From Saccoglossus kowalevskii (Eukaryota > Hemichordata > Enteropneusta > Harrimaniidae), in the NCBI RefSeq assembly GCF_000003605.2, contig NW_003137823.1, positions 286,701 through 309,955 of the forward strand: 23,255 bases of DNA, written 5' to 3'. Every line of letters starts with the position of its first letter. The first letter of the stretch is position 1. This document shows, one piece after another, positions 19,501-23,255 of the stretch. The notes under the pieces were generated by a model. That model was not told where the DNA came from. It searched no databases and saw only the letters and a list, made by a program, of their open reading frames with translations. A program made the position numbers and the translations under genes.

Positions 19501-20686
19501 GCTGACAACGAATATAATAAGTCGAAATAACGGGTCTATTTTTAGACTATGTGACATTTTTCACTGCCACACCGATAAATAACAGGAATAACCGTTATTT
19601 TAAATGTTCTCTATAAATCAAGAACTCTATGATCGATATTTTTTTCTTACTTTTTATATGGGCTTGTCCTGAAATAAAAGATAATAATAATAATAGTTAA
19701 TCGAAAATTAATTCAATCTGAGCATTTGACTGGTTAATCTAGTTAATATACAAATACAAATCATCGCGCAAGAAATACAGTAAATGTATAAGTTTACATT
19801 AGTACCACTCATCACGAAACCCACTGTACATATGCTCCCTTCATACATACCATGGGTGTACGACCAGACATATTTACAAATAAGGCATATTTACATAGAC
19901 ATATTGTTAAAGGTCCATCAACCAAATAAACAGTCTATTAAAAAACAGAAAACAAACACAATAAAAGCAAAATATAGATAACATGCTTACAATACATAGA
20001 TATCCAAACAGTGGTTATATGCTTTTACATGTGTTACCAAGAAAGACGTACTTACTAATCTTTGATTATGTTTACAGATGTTTGATATTATCTCACTCGT
20101 TATTTTAGCAACTAGACAAATGTTTACCTATTTGTAATGTGCTATGTACACAATTAAACAGAATGTGACGATGATCGTTCCATTAAAACATTGTGTGCCA
20201 CATAATCATGAACACTGTCAAATACACTGAACATAGCATGTCATACAAAACTTCTTATATTGTGTTTACCTCATTACACTACACTAGTTCCTCGGTTTGT
20301 TTTGTTGGCATTTGTAGATCTGTACGAATTCTTAACAAAATTGCAGTCTCCAGTCACGTTCGCCGAGGATTTGGTGTTTTAGGAAACCTAAATTACTACA
20401 GAAAATATATCACCTCGCTAGGATGGGGTCAGTCTTTGCTCAGAGGTTACATGTTATTGGTCTGGATGAATACCCACATCAAACTAACATACTCTTTGGA
20501 AGTCACAAACTAATTGTAAATCATATTCATTAAAAAGAGCGTCTACTTTGCGTAGACATGTTTGTTTCAAATAGAGTAGAATATTTTTGCTTCGAAATGT
20601 GTGTAATATTACAAAATACTACGATTGTATGGCGCCATCTTGAATAATGTGAGACTGAATCCTGCTTTCTCTTTGAATAAATGTTT
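16547..20686. other. Long non-coding stretch, no supported gene
   Basis: About 4.1 kb of AT-rich DNA with no frame carrying a recognisable domain. Frames of 60-106 codons (17394, 17917, 18250, 18939, 19784, 20193) were read and show no known motif. The 18242-18522 part has more balanced base composition and an upstream TTCTCAG that could be a splice acceptor, but two frames are open there and neither is recognisable. There is a G12 run at 17629-17640 and a short (AAT)n near 19683. Confidence 0.5.
17629..17640 (+). repeat. Poly-G run (12 G)
   Basis: A homopolymer of 12 G occurs in AT-rich DNA, followed by GGGGACGTGCCCC. It is prone to sequencing error and length variation. Confidence 0.9.
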
Positions 20687-20764
20687 AAAAGTAGTGGTCC
20701 GATATTCAAGTAGCAGACACATTTTGTTCAAGTAGCGGATTGATTTTCAAGTAGTGGACTGATT
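20687..20764 (+). repeat. Four-unit TTCAAGTAG(C/T)GGA tandem repeat
   Basis: AAAAGTAGTGG (20687), TTCAAGTAGCAGA (20705), TTCAAGTAGCGGATTGATT (20727) and TTCAAGTAGTGGACTGATT (20746) follow each other at 18, 22 and 19 bp. The last two units match at 17 of 19 positions. Confidence 0.8.
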
Positions 20765-20766
20765 GT

Positions 20767-21634
20767 ATATATGAACCACCATATAGTCATTCACGACAAG
20801 TAGCTTTAGTGAGTCTGATCTCAAACGGAGCACAGTCAATCAATATGTATACATGTTTGTTATGCAGAAACTTATTGGCCACTATGACTTAATCAATATA
20901 TCACAGATACAGATAAATATGTATTAAAGTGAAGGAAAGTGATGTGACTTTCTAGCTGCTTTTACATGCATGAAACTTTGTATTTCATCGTAACATTCTG
21001 ATTATCGCATTACAATTGCCTTAAAATATATTTTACATTATTCAGTAAGTATTTGTACGAAATAAGCACACACATATCTCATAGATAGCGCTAAACGACG
21101 AGAAATTATAATAGCCATTCGAAATGTTCAGGTCAGCAAATGTACGTGAACGCGGTCCAAATATATCACACGCAGTCCATCCATTTTACATATATCATTT
21201 AATTGTCGACATTTTGTCCATGCAATGCACGATTCTTTGCGATGTGTCATATATAAATCATGGCACAAACGGACGCCTCGATAAAATGACAAACATGAGT
21301 CTCCAATATAGTGAAAAATAAAAACAAACTTTGCCATGTGCTATAGAGGGCATGCAATCAAATGATGGTCAAATGCATGAAGCGAAGTTACAGGTAACTG
21401 CATTTCTATGCAAAGCACTAAATACCTTCATATTATGCTATCACAAGGTTCATCAATTTGCCATAGAAAGTCACTTCGCAGAGTTGCATTTATTACTCGA
21501 TATTAACAATCTCTGGACGATGGAATATCTAACCCGTTCATTACAGTACATGTTCATGCCAACAAAGTGTTGTATATAAATTTGTCACACCATCATATGT
21601 TAATGTGAGTCAGTAATGATGTGTATAGTACAGG
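20767..21634. other. Non-coding, no gene seen
   Basis: The stretch is AT-rich. Frames at 21124-21337 (both strands) and 21331-21579 are short, overlapping and without motifs. Nothing further is supported. Confidence 0.5.
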
Positions 21635-21882
21635 TGTGATGGTTCAAATACCAAAATGGCAACAGTAACAGAAAGACTTCCCTGGCGGCGATGATAACAT
21701 ACGAACACGGAGCCAACAGATGAGGTTTCAACTGGTACTGGTATTATTATACTCTGCAAACATCAAGTAAAATAACGCGGTAAAACTCCACTACTCCAAT
21801 AACTAGATACTTAAACTCCAATACAATTCAACTAGATCTACGGTCTGAACTCAGTGCTGAACAACTCCCCTATATATACCCC
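21635..21882 (-). repeat. Putative 3' LTR of the gypsy element
   Basis: On the minus strand, GGGTATATATAGGGG (TATATATA complement at 21871-21878) looks like an LTR core promoter. It is followed by TTCAGCACTGAGTTCAGACC, which would be the transcript start/R region. The proposed end ...ACCATCACA puts the boundary at 21635. The outer boundary at the coding side falls just after VMETV of the integrase-like frame. No second LTR is in view, so both edges are provisional. Confidence 0.4.
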
Positions 21883-22398
21883 CACTGTCTCCATAACACG
21901 AGTCCTCAACAGTTTCGGCACAACCACTTGACGTACCGTCTTGCTTCCTGGAACTGAACGATCCTGAAACACACGATACAGCAAGCCACCATATACCTGG
22001 AACTCGGTTGTATGGTGCCCTCTCACTTCTGGTTCTCTCTTATTATAATACTTCTTCAACGATGTGTCTGCTTGCTGCATCTCGATTAATTTGTCTTTTG
22101 TTACATGTGCTCCAGTCTTTACATCACACACTTTGAGCGGCTTCACTTTACCAGACTTCTTCGCTTGCGCTCTGGTTGTTACTGCTCCACTCACATTCCA
22201 TACTGGATTCGGGTCATCTGGTGGTCTTGCTCCGGGCACATTCCCAACAATTAACTCATAGATTGGGTCCTGCACACATAATGCTTCAACCGTGCCTCTC
22301 AAATATGGCGTATCAATTTCCACCATGGCGACTGGAACCCTTCTTACAGTACGATCAACCATCAATATATGACCCATCTTTTTTTGTATAATGGCCAT
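21838..22398 (-). pseudogene. pol: Retropepsin C-terminal half fused to truncated integrase zinc-binding region
   Basis: The 186-residue frame begins inside the protease. Residues 1-57 cover VDRTVRRVPVAMVEIDTPYL and end ELIVGNVPGA, the retropepsin second half with the I-x-G-N flap-side motif. Residues 60-120 are a linker with AVTTRAQAKK, common in invertebrate gypsy elements. Residues 121-172 (FQVYGGLLYRVFQ, then VVVPKLLRTRVMETV) match the approach to the integrase HHCC zinc finger. The first His of HHCC never appears. After VMETV the codons come from the TATA region (VYIGEL), so the last ~14 residues are read-through of LTR-like DNA. Its Met is not a true start: the upstream half of the protease is in another frame, with the shift at an A7 run (complement of 22379-22385). 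Confidence 0.82.
21871..21878 (-). promoter_or_regulatory. TATA box of the putative gypsy LTR
   Basis: TATATATA is flanked by G-rich sequence (GGGGG on one side, GGGG on the other), unlike the AT-rich background. This makes a genuine core promoter more likely than chance. It would drive element transcription leftward on the minus strand. Confidence 0.45.
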
Positions 22399-22510
22399 CT
22401 GGTACCAAGCTCTTCTTGACTATAATGCCATTACACCCAGTGTCTCTCAACATGGTCACATGTGTCACCAACCTTCCCTTGACCCACAGGCAAAGTCCTG
22501 TCCTCCACAA
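22390..22510 (-). pseudogene. pol: Retropepsin N-terminal half with DTG active site
   Basis: The minus strand carries VTMLRDTGCNGIIVKKSLV. The catalytic D-T-G is the complement of 22436-22444. The upstream part (LPVGQGKVGDT, in the 22431-22658 frame) is joined by a one-base shift just before VTML, and the downstream part by a shift at the A7 run. The active-site Asp is preserved but the ORF is split into three frames, so no protease could be made. Confidence 0.78.
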
Positions 22511-22728
22511 CACCACTCTGTTTCATACATGCACCATTCACAACCTTTAACTGCTCCCTCGATGCTAATAACAAATGGTCCTTCTCAATCATTTTAGGCA
22601 CATCACTGTTAATTTTAACAGCACAGCTAGTACTGATATTAGACTCCTCTTTAACCACTGCAACTGTACCAGTAGTAGTGCTGGGTATGACACTCTTTCT
22701 TTCTTGACCCCTGTGTTGTCCACCATGG

Positions 22729-22854
22729 CTTGAACTTAGTCACATGTCCCATGGCACCACACTGAAGGCACTGTTTACCTTTGTCATGGTTGACATCAGT
22801 AACGCGGGATGGACATTGTACTGCTCGATGACCAACACCCTGACATACAAAACA
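22729..22854 (-). pseudogene. gag: Gag nucleocapsid zinc knuckles, second one damaged
   Basis: The frame carries CFVCQGVGHRAVQC (complement of 22813-22854), a perfect C-x2-C-x4-H-x4-C zinc knuckle. About 14 residues on is CLQCGAMGHVTKFK (22729-22770), where the last Cys is replaced by Lys. Paired knuckles of this spacing bind element RNA in Gag. They sit between the SCAN-like capsid part (upstream on this strand) and the protease, as expected. Confidence 0.85.
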
Positions 22855-22904
22855 CCGGATACTACTTGCCCTGTCCCACATCAGTATTTCTTAATGGCAG
22901 TCTT

Positions 22905-23255
22905 TATTATCATTAAACCTCACCTGGTCCTTCGTGGATAACTGTCGACCATGTGCCACTAGGTACTGCTTTGCTATTACTGCCAACTCTTTAAGATAAA
23001 CTGCAAGATCTTCTTGTACAGGCACCAATAAACTGTTCCTTCACCATCAGGTCGGTAACACCATCATATGTTGCTGCAGTGCCTGACAACTCAACCCATT
23101 TAGCAAAATAATTCTTTAAGCCGAAGAATTAACTGGTCAGGACTCTCGGAACTTTCAGTTTGATTTCACGGGAATCGCTTCCTGTACCCATCCTCATGGT
23201 GAATCGTATCTGTCACAGCGACACCTTCACACGATCATAGTCGAACTGGCATCAC
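22905..23255 (-). pseudogene. gag: SCAN-like Gag capsid segment (partial, frameshifted)
   Basis: In three shifting frames the minus strand reads ESPDQLILRLK, then KNYFAKWVELSG, then DGVTDLMVKEQFIGAC (23018-23116). EDLAVYLKELAVIAKQYL and AHGRQLSTKDQVRF follow. The word order (glu-ser-pro, 'F-x-x-W', 'LMV-x-EQF', 'LKE', 'A-x-x-YL-x-AHG') is that of the SCAN dimerisation domain and the related Gag capsid of Gmr1-like gypsy elements. About six residues seem deleted after LKE. It continues beyond the window's right edge. Confidence 0.72.

Larger units (their letters stand above)
21635..23255 (-). mobile_element. Decayed Gmr1-like Ty3/gypsy retrotransposon (partial)
   Basis: Reading the minus strand from the right edge, the order is SCAN-like Gag, two zinc knuckles, aspartic protease with DTG, a TRAQ-containing linker, and the start of an integrase-type zinc-binding region. 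LTR-like sequence with a TATA box follows. The protease runs straight into the integrase N-terminal region with no reverse transcriptase between, which is the Gmr1-type domain order. Integrase core, reverse transcriptase and RNase H are missing, so an internal deletion joined the integrase start to the LTR. The 5' end lies beyond the right edge. Several frameshifts make it non-functional. Confidence 0.78.

Noticed and set aside
20193-20513. 106-codon frame
   Set aside because: Needs a non-ATG start, no domain and no coding signature.
22064-22941. Plus-strand frames over the gypsy element
   Set aside because: They are antisense shadows of the Gag, protease and integrase-like coding on the minus strand.

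Overview
This is an AT-rich, gene-poor stretch of animal nuclear DNA. The signs are spliced coding sequence with consensus GT-AG sites, a Tx1-type LINE, two different Ty3/gypsy retrotransposons, a tRNA-like SINE relic and many small degenerate tandem arrays. A marine invertebrate, most likely a mollusc or other lophotrochozoan, fits the mix of elements. That is inference and cannot be proved from this window. Nothing here looks bacterial, plasmid or phage-like.

Layout. Positions 1-481 hold the 5' end of an LTR retrotransposon on the minus strand: LTR, primer-binding site and Gag start. It runs off the left edge and appears to have inserted into a LINE. Positions ~487-3350 hold a broken L1/Tx1-clade LINE ORF2 on the plus strand: reverse transcriptase with YADD box, Cys/His motif and C-terminal tail. 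Frameshifts, stops and an apparent ~0.5 kb internal insertion interrupt it. From 3.7 to 11.4 kb there is non-coding repeat DNA: one copy of a dispersed repeat, a tRNA-related SINE relic, two tandem arrays (units ~82 and ~150 bp) and a perfect 18-bp hairpin.

The only credible intact host gene is a two-exon galactose-3-O-sulfotransferase-like gene (11392-11507 joined to 13261-14158, plus strand). Exon 1 encodes the short cytoplasmic tail and signal anchor of a type II Golgi protein. Exon 2 encodes the whole lumenal catalytic domain. The splice phase matches exactly. A polyadenylation signal lies ~540 bp after the stop.

Positions 14.7-21.6 kb are again repeat-rich non-coding DNA: a ~29-bp array, a fold-back element carrying the second copy of the dispersed repeat, and microsatellites. 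Positions ~21.6-23255 hold a decayed minus-strand Ty3/gypsy element with SCAN-like Gag, two zinc knuckles and an aspartic protease. The start of an integrase-type zinc-binding region follows the protease directly, which is the Gmr1-like domain order. The element then appears to jump into an LTR, with integrase core and reverse transcriptase missing.

The transposon genes are all broken or cut by the window edges, so the working biology is the one sulfotransferase gene. No new multi-gene system is visible.
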